Part shown: positions 40,547 to 49,979 of the stretch, one piece after another
Numbering within the stretch: the first letter of the stretch is position 1
Layout: the number at the start of each line of letters is the position of its first letter
From: Gloeobacter kilaueensis JS1
GTDB taxonomy: Bacteria; Cyanobacteriota; Cyanobacteriia; Gloeobacterales; Gloeobacteraceae
Direction: 5' to 3'
NCBI RefSeq assembly: GCF_000484535.1
Contig: NC_022600.1
Location: 186,001 to 250,000 of the forward strand
DNA length: 64,000 nucleotides
Program-made: the position numbers and the translations under genes
The notes under the pieces: model-generated
Seen by the model: only the letters and a program-made list of their open reading frames with translations
Databases searched by the model: none
Told to the model about the DNA's origin: nothing

Positions 40547-42886
40547 ATGAGTAGTTCGCTTCCGGTTGCTGCGTCGTCCCGGCGCGCTGCGGGCAAACGG
40601 CCAGCTTTGCTGCAGCCGCTGCTCGATGCGCCCGTCTGGTTTGTGCTGGCTATTGTGCTTTTGACGAGTTTGCTGGGCCTGCGCTTTTATAGAGAGCCGC
40701 AGCTGGCGATCGGCAAGCGCATCGGCTACACGCTGCTCGCTCCTAAGACGATGGATGTCGAGGACCGCCTGGAGACCGAGAAGGCCAGACTCGATGCGCG
40801 CCGCAATGCCGTACAGATTTACTCGCTCGATCCCCAGATCGAGGCCCAGGTCCACGACAGCCTCGACGACCTGTTGACCGAGGGCGACCAGATCTTTGCC
40901 ACCGCCGGTAGCCTGCCCTACATCGACACCGGTATTCTCGCGAGCGAAGCCCAGCGCTACCTGCGGGCGATGCCCCAGGCCACCTGGCTGCAGATCAAGC
41001 AGCTTATCGGCAGCCCTACCCCCCCGGCTCAGCTCAGCGGCCTGACGCCCATCGAGCGCCAGATCTTTGGAAATTTGAACAAAAACCGCGCTGGCAACAG
41101 CGACGGTTTTGCTGCCCTCATCGAGCGCATCGAGCGGGCCCGGCTCGCCTACGGCCAGGCAATTGCCCGCCTGCGCACCGCTCCGCTGGTCTACCAGGAC
41201 CGCCTGCTCGACCTCAGCCCCGATCAATGGAAGCAGGTTACCCAGCAGGTACAACTGGTGACCCGCCGCCTGCTTGCGATGGGTGTCATCCCCGGCCTGC
41301 CGCAGCCCTTGCGCGAGTCGGGAGTGATGGCTCAATTGCCCACCAGCTTCAACGTCCTGCAGCGCCGACTGGCTACCGATCTGGTGCTCTCGGTGCTCAC
41401 GCCCAACTTAAAAGTGGACAGGCTCGAATCGTTCCAGCAGGCCGAGCGCACCGCCGAAAACGTCCCGACCGTGCGCCTCCACATCCAAAAAGGCCAGGTG
41501 CTGCTCAAAAAAGGCGAGATGATCACCCCGCGCTGGTTCGATATTCTCGATCGGCTCCAGCTTACCCAGCGCGGCGTGAACTGGCTGGAACTGCTGCTGC
41601 TGGTGGCGATCGAGGCGGTCGCCTTTGCGGCCTTTTTAATCATCGACAGGCGGCTGGGCAAAGCCTGCCTCTGCCGCAGGGACTACCTGCTCACCCTGGT
41701 GATCGCTCTATTTACCTCGGGCATCGGGGTCATCATCGGCGACAGCTGGGGCTGGGGCGGTTTTTTGCCCTTCATTGCCGCCGGTCTGTGGCTGGGCAAC
41801 TTCTACGGTTCAAAGCGGGGCAGCCTCGCGCTGCTGGCGCTGGCGGTGCCCTTCTGGTATGGCTTGAAGATTCCTTTTACGATCTTTTTGCCCGTCTTTA
41901 TCGGTGGGCTGGTGGCCGCTCTGCTGGTTGGTCGTCTGCGCTCGCGCGAGGAGATGGCTTTTTTGGGCGTCTTCGCCGCCGCCGTGCAGGGAGCGGTCTA
42001 CGCCCTGCTCACGGTTGTATTTAGCAATGGCTTCGAGTGGGGAGAACTCTTCGTTCACACCCTTGAGATGGCAGGCGGCGGTCTTGTCTGCAGCATCGTC
42101 GCCCTGGGGGCGAGCCCCTACCTGGAGCGGCTATTCGATGTGATCACCTCCGTTCGCCTCTCGGAGCTGGCCAATCCCAACCGGCCTCTTCTAAAGCGCC
42201 TCGCCACCGAAGCTCCCGGCACCTTCCAGCACACCCTGTTCGTCGCCAACCTGGCGGAGGCTGCCGCCCAATGCCTGGGAGACAACGCCGATCTGGTCCG
42301 GGCCGGTACGCTCTACCACGACATCGGCAAGATGGTCCGCCCCCGCTACTTCATCGAAAACCAGATGGGGCTGCCGAACCCCCACCTGCAGCTCGACGAT
42401 CCCTGGCGCTCGGCGGCGATCATCCGCGATCACGTCACCGACGGCCTGAAGCTGGCCCGCCGCTACGGCCTGCCCCAGGTCATTCAAAACTTTATCCCCG
42501 AGCACCAGGGCACCATCCAGATCGCTTACTTCCATCACCAGGCTTGTGAACTGGTCGGCTCCGACAACATTCGCGAAGAAGATTTCCGCTACCCCGGCCC
42601 GATTCCCCAGAGCCGGGAGACGGGCCTGGTCATGCTCGCCGACGCCTGCGAGGCGGCCCTGCGCTCATTAAAGGATGTCACCGAGGGTGAAGCGGTCGCG
42701 ATGGTCCAGCGCATCCTGGCGGCCCGCTGGCGCGAGGGCCAGCTCAAAGATTCTGGCCTCAAAGAAGAAGAACTGCCCCAGATCGCCCGCATCTTTGTCA
42801 AAGTCTGGAAAGAACAGAACCACCAGCGCATCCGCTATCCGTCCGCCAGCCCCAAGACCCCCGAGTACCAGGTCGCCCGGCGCTAG
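40547..42886 (+). CDS. Seven-helix membrane HD-domain phosphohydrolase (PgpH-like, 7TMR-HDED)
   Basis: The 779-residue protein has an N-terminal helix (WFVLAIVLLTSLLGLRFY), a long extracytoplasmic domain (about 55-350), a block of six to seven membrane helices (about 355-540) and a cytoplasmic HD domain: FQHTLFVANLAEAAAQ, GTLYHDIGKMVRPRYF, IIRDHVTDGLKLARR and FIPEHQGT supply the metal-binding His/Asp residues. In Listeria and relatives PgpH degrades cyclic di-AMP, so control of that messenger is the likely role. tRNA-Pro follows. Confidence 0.88.
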   Translation: MSSSLPVAASSRRAAGKRPALLQPLLDAPVWFVLAIVLLTSLLGLRFYREPQLAIGKRIGYTLLAPKTMDVEDRLETEKARLDARRNAVQIYSLDPQIEAQVHDSLDDLLTEGDQIFATAGSLPYIDTGILASEAQRYLRAMPQATWLQIKQLIGSPTPPAQLSGLTPIERQIFGNLNKNRAGNSDGFAALIERIERARLAYGQAIARLRTAPLVYQDRLLDLSPDQWKQVTQQVQLVTRRLLAMGVIPGLPQPLRESGVMAQLPTSFNVLQRRLATDLVLSVLTPNLKVDRLESFQQAERTAENVPTVRLHIQKGQVLLKKGEMITPRWFDILDRLQLTQRGVNWLELLLLVAIEAVAFAAFLIIDRRLGKACLCRRDYLLTLVIALFTSGIGVIIGDSWGWGGFLPFIAAGLWLGNFYGSKRGSLALLALAVPFWYGLKIPFTIFLPVFIGGLVAALLVGRLRSREEMAFLGVFAAAVQGAVYALLTVVFSNGFEWGELFVHTLEMAGGGLVCSIVALGASPYLERLFDVITSVRLSELANPNRPLLKRLATEAPGTFQHTLFVANLAEAAAQCLGDNADLVRAGTLYHDIGKMVRPRYFIENQMGLPNPHLQLDDPWRSAAIIRDHVTDGLKLARRYGLPQVIQNFIPEHQGTIQIAYFHHQACELVGSDNIREEDFRYPGPIPQSRETGLVMLADACEAALRSLKDVTEGEAVAMVQRILAARWREGQLKDSGLKEEELPQIARIFVKVWKEQNHQRIRYPSASPKTPEYQVARR

Positions 42887-42920
42887 CTGAGGAGGGCTGT
42901 GATAGTCTGGTTAAGCGCAA

Positions 42921-42994
<74 letters not shown>

Positions 42995-43135
42995 TAGCAA
43001 CCGTAACAGCTCAAGCCTGCTTCTATAGCGACTTTTGAGGTATTCCACCTTGCCAGGATGTCGCTCTTTGGGCCGGGACTTTGGCTCCGGAGGCAGAGAT
43101 TTTGAAGGTATTTCGGGGTATCTTTGGGAGCAATT

Positions 43136-43174
43136 GGGTCCGGTTTGGGTCCGGTTCACCAAATTTGGGTCCGG
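43136..43174. repeat. Three short direct repeats of GGGTCCGG
   Basis: GGGTCCGG occurs at 43136, 43147 and 43167, each preceded by TTG or TTT. They lie in the non-coding gap between tRNA-Pro and the membrane-fusion gene, which otherwise holds no recognisable gene. Confidence 0.5.
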
Positions 43175-43283
43175 AGGTTGTATGTCCACAAACCGATTAT
43201 ATACACATCACCGTCGATAATACGTTGTAGGATTTTTCTAGCGTAATTTGACCGGAAGCAGTTTCTGGCGAAAGGGCTAAGAT

Positions 43284-44801
43284 ATGGAATCACCTGATAC
43301 AGCAAGCAAGGGTCAGATAGCCGCACAACCGGATACACAGAATCCAGAATCCACCGTAGGACCTCAGGATAAGCGCAAATTTGATCAGTCTGGAGAAACG
43401 TATTCGCCTGAAACAGGGCTGCAAGAGCCAAACACAATTGAAAAGAACCGGGAAATTAGACTCCGGTTAGTCCCAGTTGGCGTGTTATTAATTGCCTTTG
43501 CGCTTTGGGGAGTGTTCGGCAAAATCCCCAATCGGGCTGAAGGACGGGCAGCAATTTTGATTCCTCGCTCCAGTGTTGCAATCCAACCGCGTGAAGGGGG
43601 TCGGGTATTGGCGTTGAATATTCGACCGGGTGATGCGGTTAAGAAAGGACAGGTATTGGCAACAATGGAGTTTCCTGAACTGGAAACCGAATTACAGGAC
43701 AAGCGCGATCGCCTCACAGACCTCAAAGCCCAGAATCGTCAAATTGGCTCGGTTCAAACAAATCGCAGTCAACTTAATTCAAGCGCTGTAGAACAGAAGA
43801 GTCAGGCAAACTTGTATCAGGTTGAATCGCTGCGCGTGCAACTGGCAAGCAATCAGAGCCAGCGAGAAGCGTATCTCGACCACCTCAAGTACCTGCGTGA
43901 CTTTAAAACGTCCACAAGCGAGAGATTGTCCGCATACGACAATCTGGCAAAAGAGGGTGCGGTTCCTCGGATCGGCTTCCAGTCTTATTTCTTTCAATTC
44001 AGTCAGCAGGAAGTTGCCAATTCGGTGAATCAGACACAAGTGGAGCTCGCTCGCCTCAAAGGAGAGGATGAGAGTTTGAGGGCACAGATGCAAACTCTGC
44101 GGGCAGCGAATCGGGCATTGGCGACCGAGAAGCGCGGCGTAGACCTTCAAGATACTATTAGTGATGTTGTTCGGTATAACGCGATTGCCGACCAGCAACG
44201 AGACATCAACACCTTACAAGCTAGAATTCGTGCCAGTAGCCGGGTTGTCAGTCTTTACAATGGCAAAGTGGAGGAAATTTCGGTCAATCCAGGGGAAGTA
44301 TTGCTTCCCAGTGGTCGCATTGGCAGGTTGGCAGTCGAAAACGCCAACGCCAAAGTGAATGTAGTGGCGCTGTTCAAAGTAGGCGATGCCAAGCAATTAA
44401 CAACCGGAATGGCAGTAGAAGTGATTCCAGATCTGTACGATCGCGAACGGTATGGCGGCATCGTTGCAAAGGTCGTCCAAGTGGCTCAAAATCCAGTCAC
44501 TGCATATGAATTATCCAGTTTGGTAGGCAGCCAGGATCTTGCAGAGAAGCTGTTATTAGGACGAGATAAGGACGATCGCGATAAGCCCCAGCCCATCAAC
44601 GCGAGTGTTACGAAGGTCATCCTGGAACTCCAAACTGACCCTCATGTTCCCAGTGGTTTTAAGTGGACTGAAGGCAAAGGAGCACCCAGGGCGATTACAG
44701 ATGGAACCACTGCTGATGTCCAGGCTGTGACTGAGGAGCGATCGCTCTTCAGTTACTTAACACCCGCTTTTCGTTGGATTACAGGCGTATACGGACACTA
44801 A
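43284..44801 (+). CDS. HlyD-like membrane-fusion protein of an efflux cassette
   Basis: The 505-residue product has a long hydrophilic N-terminus (about 55 residues), a membrane helix (LRLVPVGVLLIAFALWGVFG), the lipoyl/barrel segment SVAIQPREGGRVLALNIRPG, a long coiled-coil hairpin (about 130-330) and a second barrel segment (VSLYNGKVEEISVNPGEVLL). It resembles the adaptors of bacteriocin/NHLM-type and type I export. The small membrane gene and the FUSC gene that follow suggest a tripartite efflux pump. Its DNA is more AT-rich than the surroundings and contains GCGATCGC palindromes, so I infer acquisition from another cyanobacterium. Confidence 0.83.
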   Translation: MESPDTASKGQIAAQPDTQNPESTVGPQDKRKFDQSGETYSPETGLQEPNTIEKNREIRLRLVPVGVLLIAFALWGVFGKIPNRAEGRAAILIPRSSVAIQPREGGRVLALNIRPGDAVKKGQVLATMEFPELETELQDKRDRLTDLKAQNRQIGSVQTNRSQLNSSAVEQKSQANLYQVESLRVQLASNQSQREAYLDHLKYLRDFKTSTSERLSAYDNLAKEGAVPRIGFQSYFFQFSQQEVANSVNQTQVELARLKGEDESLRAQMQTLRAANRALATEKRGVDLQDTISDVVRYNAIADQQRDINTLQARIRASSRVVSLYNGKVEEISVNPGEVLLPSGRIGRLAVENANAKVNVVALFKVGDAKQLTTGMAVEVIPDLYDRERYGGIVAKVVQVAQNPVTAYELSSLVGSQDLAEKLLLGRDKDDRDKPQPINASVTKVILELQTDPHVPSGFKWTEGKGAPRAITDGTTADVQAVTEERSLFSYLTPAFRWITGVYGH

Positions 44802-44810
44802 GACTTACGC

Positions 44811-44825
44811 AGAAACCGGGTTTCT
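44811..44825. repeat. Short palindrome AGAAACCGGGTTTCT
   Basis: Seven-base arms AGAAACC/GGTTTCT flank one G, 10 bp after the membrane-fusion gene. I recall this kind of palindrome as common between genes in filamentous cyanobacteria, which would agree with a foreign origin of the cassette. Confidence 0.5.
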
Positions 44826-44873
44826 CTCAAAGTGGTAACGCGCAACTCATTTTTTTATTGGAGCCTCACAACC

Positions 44874-45050
44874 ATGCAATATTCTAAAAGACGCACAAGA
44901 TGGTGGGTTTGGTGGCTGAAGTGGTGGGTGGTTGCCGGCGCGATCGTGTTTATCTTGATGGTTTTTAGTGAACCGCCCCAGCTTTGGTTCTGGTTAGTCA
45001 CATTTTTCGCACTGCTTATATATTCCATTGAACGCGCTATCAATGAGTAA
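44874..45050 (+). CDS. Small two-helix membrane protein (AaeX/DUF1656-like position)
   Basis: The 58-residue product has a basic, Trp-rich head (MQYSKRRTRWWVWWLKWW) and two hydrophobic segments split by SEPPQ. The ATG at 44874 has a GGAG site 10 bases upstream; the frame is open back to 44832. It lies between the adaptor and the FUSC gene, the context in which small AaeX-type proteins occur, although sequence similarity to AaeX cannot be confirmed by eye. Confidence 0.6.
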   Translation: MQYSKRRTRWWVWWLKWWVVAGAIVFILMVFSEPPQLWFWLVTFFALLIYSIERAINE

Positions 45051-45053
45051 GGT

Positions 45054-47288
45054 TTGGATACTCAACGCTCACTGATAATCAAACAGGGACTGAAATTTTC
45101 CCTCGGTGCTGCTCTGCTAGGGAGCTTCTTTTGGCATCGGGGAGATGTACTGGATAACTATGTTTATCCTACTTTTGGCTATGTCTCTGTCCTGATTGAA
45201 CCTGCCGCTGGAGGCGCAATTATTGCAGGCTTGGGGCGGGTTGGCGGCAGTGCCCTGGGGGGATTCATCGCTGCTATCTTACTGAATTCCTTTGGTCTCT
45301 ATGGTTCAGGCTTGTTTATCATTCCATCAATCACCTACATCCTATCTGCTTTCATTTGTGAAACCTATCGCTGGCAGGCAGCCTATTCTCAAGCAACATT
45401 GATTGGAACGCTGATTGCAATGAGAGCCGTTGGCACATCCGATCAGCAAGATATATGGTTGTATCTAAAATCGCGTCTCATTGATAACTCGATTGGTGTT
45501 GCTGTCGGAATTGCCGTAGCACTATTGTTTTGGCGGCAGGATACGCGCACTGAGTTAAACAAAAACTTGAAACAATTTTTGCAAAGTGTACCCCGTTTGT
45601 TTCAAGGCATCGTGAATCAGTATGCCATGCCTCTCCAGTTGAAGAGTACGGAAAACAATCATTCTCCCGTTCTTCCCGCCGACCTGCCGCTGTCCTCTCT
45701 GCTCAACCAGCTGACAAAATCCACTCAAGCCAGCCTTGCGACTTTAACAAAAGCAGCATCTGAATTTCAGAGTCAGAGATTGGATGAGGAGAATTGGAGT
45801 GCTATCTTGGCAAGTCAAAATCAACTTTCTCGGCAGTTGGGAGATATGTTGGCGCTGGCTGATCAAGATCAGCAAACATTAACGCGTCAGTTTAGGACTG
45901 AACTGAATCAGTTTGCTCAGCATCTGACAGAAAGCTGCAATCGCTTAAGCACGATCGCCAATACATCCCATGATTCTGATGACGCTCTTGCTGATCTGGA
46001 GCAAGACTTAGCCATTATCAAAGATAAACTCAATCACCTGCGCTCCACTGGAGAAATTAGCCAATACAGCACCGCCGAAACATTGCAATTCTTTCAATCG
46101 CTCCAGCTTCTCACCCAATTTATCCAGGGGTTGCGATCGTTGCAAAATCGACTCCTCCATAAACAGACTGTTGCTACCCACCATCAGCGAAGGAAATTAT
46201 TGACCTTTCCGAAGCGCACGCCTATATCGATGAGGCGAGTGATTGAAATTGTGGGTTTGGGCATGGCGATCGGTATGATAATCGCGATTATTCACCATAT
46301 CGATTTTCCCTATCCTTCTGCCTATGAGCAAGCGTCTAAAGTGATTACTGTTGCCCTAGTTATAACACTCGTTCAACCGACACGGGGACGGGCGATCGCG
46401 CTCAGTCTGGTTGCCGTCATTGGTTTTTGGCTCAGCCTTTTCTTGATCTATCTCCTGGGGATTTCCTTTGGCTATAATCCCATCACTGCCTGTGTGGTTT
46501 ACTTTTTCATTTATGTTTGCTGTGCCACACTGGGATTTACCCCGATTGCTCGCGTGGGTGCCATTATTGCAGCCGATTGGCTCTCAAAAGACATTTTCCC
46601 TTTCTTTTATCAGGGACTGGCAGCGGTGGCAATTGCCATTCCCTGTGGCGTGTTGATTGCCTTATTGATTACAACCGTGTTCATGGGTGGCTCTGCTGCC
46701 AATGAATTAGAAAAGAGTTTTGCTCAAACCTTTAAGCAACTTGGACAACTGTACCAGTCTCTGTTGACAACGTATCTTCAAGGTGTAACCCCATCCCCAG
46801 AAACCACTCAACTAAAAGCAACCCTTGCAAAGACGCTTGCCCAACATCCAATGGGTTTAAAGATCGCGGGTCTTGAGGAAGGTTCAGGTGGATTGGCGAC
46901 CAGGCATAAAAATCTGTGGAACTTCTTGCTGGGTTGCGAACAAACGCTTTTTGCCCAACTGGGAACGTTGGCAGATGAGTTGCAACAACCGATGCCAGAT
47001 GCAATTCGACAACAGTATTCATCAGAACTCCAGGCGATCGCCCAACAAACGGTCAATGCGTTTGATCAACTATCGGCAATGATTACGGCTCCAATGCTCC
47101 TACAATCTTCTCAGACAGCATCCTTAGTCCAGAAAATTGAGTCGATTGAACAGCAGCTTTTGAGTCAACGGGTTGAAAGTCGCAGCTATCCCCTGGAGCA
47201 ATTAATCGCGTTCAGTTCAGCCTTTATGACGATGAAAGCGATCGCCAGTAATCTGAACCAAATCAGCCATACGTTGCCGGTCTACTAA
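45054..47288 (+). CDS. FUSC-family (aromatic-acid-exporter-like) inner-membrane transporter
   Basis: The 744-residue protein shows two membrane blocks separated by a long helical cytoplasmic region, the FUSC layout. The first block covers about 10-160 (ALLGSFFWHRGDV, GGSALGGFIAAILLNSFGLY, NSIGVAVGIAVALLFW), the second about 400-545 (VIEIVGLGMAIGMIIAII, VVAVIGFWLSLF-like helices, AIPCGVLIALLITTVF). It would export aromatic acids or similar toxic compounds together with the adaptor. The TTG at 45054 follows the preceding stop by 3 bp, indicating coupled translation. Codon use and base composition match the adaptor rather than the host. Confidence 0.83.
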   Translation: MDTQRSLIIKQGLKFSLGAALLGSFFWHRGDVLDNYVYPTFGYVSVLIEPAAGGAIIAGLGRVGGSALGGFIAAILLNSFGLYGSGLFIIPSITYILSAFICETYRWQAAYSQATLIGTLIAMRAVGTSDQQDIWLYLKSRLIDNSIGVAVGIAVALLFWRQDTRTELNKNLKQFLQSVPRLFQGIVNQYAMPLQLKSTENNHSPVLPADLPLSSLLNQLTKSTQASLATLTKAASEFQSQRLDEENWSAILASQNQLSRQLGDMLALADQDQQTLTRQFRTELNQFAQHLTESCNRLSTIANTSHDSDDALADLEQDLAIIKDKLNHLRSTGEISQYSTAETLQFFQSLQLLTQFIQGLRSLQNRLLHKQTVATHHQRRKLLTFPKRTPISMRRVIEIVGLGMAIGMIIAIIHHIDFPYPSAYEQASKVITVALVITLVQPTRGRAIALSLVAVIGFWLSLFLIYLLGISFGYNPITACVVYFFIYVCCATLGFTPIARVGAIIAADWLSKDIFPFFYQGLAAVAIAIPCGVLIALLITTVFMGGSAANELEKSFAQTFKQLGQLYQSLLTTYLQGVTPSPETTQLKATLAKTLAQHPMGLKIAGLEEGSGGLATRHKNLWNFLLGCEQTLFAQLGTLADELQQPMPDAIRQQYSSELQAIAQQTVNAFDQLSAMITAPMLLQSSQTASLVQKIESIEQQLLSQRVESRSYPLEQLIAFSSAFMTMKAIASNLNQISHTLPVY

Positions 47289-47488
47289 AGAAGGATATTG
47301 AATGGTGTCCAACTACTTCGTATCAAAGCATCACTCTTCGGGAAGGCAGCAAACCGCCAAATTTTGGGCTCATTAGGATGGGTTGGATTCTAGATAGGTA
47401 GAACACCACCCAGAGAGATTACCATAGAAATTCAGTCTAAGATGCATAACGGATAATGCACCCAAGGAGGTGAGATTGCCCGAGTTTC

Positions 47489-47677
47489 GTGGCTACCCTT
47501 AGTAGACTTGGAACCGAGGAGGAGTCCATACCACCTAAATCTCATCAGCAATACACCGACGAACAAAAACAACAGGCCATCCGGATCGCTCTCGAATCCG
47601 ACAAATCAGTCTCCCAGGTCGCTCAAGACCCCGGTATCAGGCAGACCGCCCTCTGCCGCTCGTTGCGTATCCCATGA
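47489..47677 (+). pseudogene. Remnant of an IS3/IS911-type transposase OrfA
   Basis: The frame encodes PKSHQQYTDEQKQQAIRIAL and ESDKSVSQVAQDPGIRQTAL, the helix-turn-helix start of IS3-family OrfA proteins, then stops after about 45 recognisable residues. A GAGGAGGAG ribosome-binding site is followed by ATA where an ATG would be expected (ATA-CCA-CCT-AAA), as if the start codon had mutated. No OrfB or inverted repeats were found. It marks past transposition at the right edge of the efflux cassette. Confidence 0.7.
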
Positions 47678-47717
47678 GCTAGACAGGGGCAGCATCATTC
47701 AGGATGTAATGAATGGG

Positions 47718-49175
47718 TCATGCTAAGCCCTCTTTTGATTTCTGCTGTGCGGCATACGCCTTGCCAGCCGACGTGAGCCGATATTTCTGCAAGCGGCTGT
47801 TTGGGCTATTGGGGATGGTCATTTCCACTAATCCCGTAGTCACTGCTCCCTGTTGATAGTTCTTACGAAAGTGCTTTTCGTCTTTTAGCCCGAGTACAGC
47901 CATGATTTCCCTCCGACTCATTTCGCCATTCAATACGGACAAGAGCCTAGCTACTTCGGGGGTGACTTCGGGGGTGACTTCGGGGGTGACTTCGGGGGTG
48001 ACTTCCCCGATGGGGTTCTTGGATGTTAACCGCTGAATGACCACACGGAATTGGTTGGCGGCCACATCGTCAATCAGTTCAATTGCAGGCCAGTCATGCA
48101 AGGCGCGGGGGATGCCCGTACCCAGCCCGCGATAAGGCAGAATGTGTACAGCGTGTCCGGTGAGCGTCGGGTTGCGGCGGTTAGCGGCTCCATGGCGAAT
48201 AGCTTCAGTATTCAAGCTGTCGGGCAAGTGGCCGGGACTGATGATTTCCACCCGGTCGGCAAATATCATCAAGCGGATCGAGGCGCTGGTGAAATAGTCA
48301 CGGTGGATCAGCGCGTTGACCAGCAACTCTTCCAGCGCCTGTTCCGGGATTTCCAACTGCCCCGATGTGTTGAAGCCCCGCTTGCCCTGCACATGATGCA
48401 GGTTGCGGCGGATGAAGGCAAAGCTGCGCCGGTATTGCTCCAGCAGCGTGCCATCGATGTCTTCGTTGTCCAAGTAGTGCGTATCGTGCAGCACTGTGCC
48501 GGGGAAGGCCACGGCCTTCACTTCAAAAGCCGGACGGTAGCGTTGCGGGTGCTTGCCGAACAGCAGCAACCCGGCCAGGTTCAGCTCATGCCCGTTGCCC
48601 AGACTGAGGTTTTGCAGCACCTGCTCCAGCGTCTGCCTGGTGAATTCCGTGCTTTGGCCAGAGCGGCTGCTCAGATAGGTTTGGAATACCCTCTCGTCAA
48701 TGTCCGCCGCCGAACTGCCGGCAACCGGTACCACGTCGGCATAAACCAGCCCGGCACGCTGGAATATACGTTGAAGTTCCTCATGGGCCGTCACGTGCCG
48801 TTTGTCAGACCCGTTCTTCACCCACACCCGCCCTTGCAAGTCCATGTAGGGTTTGTTTAGGCCATCAGGTACCGTCATCACAATTACGATGCCATGCTTC
48901 GCCGTCTGTATGTTCTCGGTCAGCGGATGTACGGACGGGCGTACATTCTGACTAGCGGCGTTGCTGAGCAACTGGTTTATTCGCCGCACCGCTGCGGCAT
49001 CTAATCCTGTGATGCTGCCGTCATCGGCCACGCCGATAAACACCTGACCGCCGCCACTGTTAGCAAGGGCAGCGAGTTCGGCGGCTACACTGTCAGCATT
49101 GGTAATATCGCGCTTAAATTGCTGGCAGCTATCTTCGCCGCGCACTAGCACTTGCTGCAGTTCTGCCTCATTCAT
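47718..49175 (-). CDS. AlbA_2/Schlafen-type ATP-binding regulator with a winged-helix C-terminus
   Basis: The 485-residue protein has an AlbA_2 domain (about 10-120: CQQFKRDITNADSVAAELAA, ALANSGGGQVFIGVADDGSI), a GHKL-type ATPase-like segment (EELLVNALIHRDYFTSASIR, FADRVEIISPGHLPDSL), four VTPE repeats and a C-terminal winged helix (ARLLSVLNGEMSRREIMAVL). Such proteins are predicted transcriptional regulators or defence-associated factors and are often horizontally spread. It lies next to an IS remnant on the opposite strand and looks like island cargo. Confidence 0.8.
   Translation of the reverse strand: MNEAELQQVLVRGEDSCQQFKRDITNADSVAAELAALANSGGGQVFIGVADDGSITGLDAAAVRRINQLLSNAASQNVRPSVHPLTENIQTAKHGIVIVMTVPDGLNKPYMDLQGRVWVKNGSDKRHVTAHEELQRIFQRAGLVYADVVPVAGSSAADIDERVFQTYLSSRSGQSTEFTRQTLEQVLQNLSLGNGHELNLAGLLLFGKHPQRYRPAFEVKAVAFPGTVLHDTHYLDNEDIDGTLLEQYRRSFAFIRRNLHHVQGKRGFNTSGQLEIPEQALEELLVNALIHRDYFTSASIRLMIFADRVEIISPGHLPDSLNTEAIRHGAANRRNPTLTGHAVHILPYRGLGTGIPRALHDWPAIELIDDVAANQFRVVIQRLTSKNPIGEVTPEVTPEVTPEVTPEVARLLSVLNGEMSRREIMAVLGLKDEKHFRKNYQQGAVTTGLVEMTIPNSPNSRLQKYRLTSAGKAYAAQQKSKEGLA
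47955..48002 (-). repeat. Four perfect 12-bp tandem repeats encoding VTPE
   Basis: The unit TTCGGGGGTGAC is repeated four times without change and encodes a Val-Thr-Pro-Glu linker between the ATPase-like and winged-helix parts. The frame is preserved by any whole-unit change in copy number. Confidence 0.92.
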
Positions 49176-49979
49176 TGTGCTTATAACAGCTGCGCCGTTC
49201 CGGTCGGCACTCCTGCATCATGGCTCATAAGTAGCGAAGGTACGGTATTGGAAGTCAAACGGGCTTCTCAACTCTGATAGCGGGCCACTACCCAGCCAGG
49301 CACGTCCTCCCATGCTCCGGGTCGAAGCGCTCACCCTTTCTCACCACTGCCCAGGGTCGTTAGCCCCAACGACACCCAGACGATGTGTAGCAGTCTGCGT
49401 GCCGCTCCTCGCTGTCTTCCTGGTGGTGACCGTTCCCATTGTCGGAGTGCGCGCCGCTATGGTTGGAGTCGATCACGATCGCCATGCTGGTGGTGCTCGC
49501 CGCCGGTAGCGGCCTCCGGCCTATTCGTCGGTCCCTGGCCCGCTTCCCGCCCCCCGCCGCAGTCTGCCTGCTTGCTACCGGCACCACCGGGCGATCACGC
49601 CTACCCTTGAGCTGCTCACCCTGCTCGTCCTGCGCACGCGTGGCCAGCCAGATTGCCCCCGTCGCTCTGCTCATCATCTTTCGCTGTCATGATCGAAGCG
49701 GATTTTGATCGACGCTGCAGCTCGTCCACGTCGCTGCCCTGGATCTGGCCGCCGGCCCCCGGCCCGCTACTCGTCGTCTCCCAGCTGTTGACGGTCGCCG
49801 TCTTCGCGGTGCTCGCCACCGTCGATTCGGATCTGCCCGGTCCTGCTGGCCGACTTCCTGTCCCGCTGCTCACTGGTCTGCTCCCTACAAGTTGGTCCAA
49901 AAATTTGGAGGCAGACCAGGAGCACTATCCGATGAGAACCCCAGATTTTTCTACGATGAGCGCTGCCCACCGTCTGTCC
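49176..49979. other. About 0.8 kb without a recognisable gene
   Basis: Several overlapping open frames exist on both strands, but each is interrupted, lacks a ribosome-binding site and has the biased composition expected from GC-rich non-coding DNA. Hydrophobic plus-strand frames near 49.4-49.9 kb could be decayed membrane-protein fragments, but no family can be named. It forms the right part of the presumed island. Confidence 0.45.

Noticed and set aside
47955-48002. 12-bp tandem repeat as a CRISPR or regulatory iteron
   Set aside because: It is contiguous, in frame and encodes the VTPE linker of the AlbA_2 protein.
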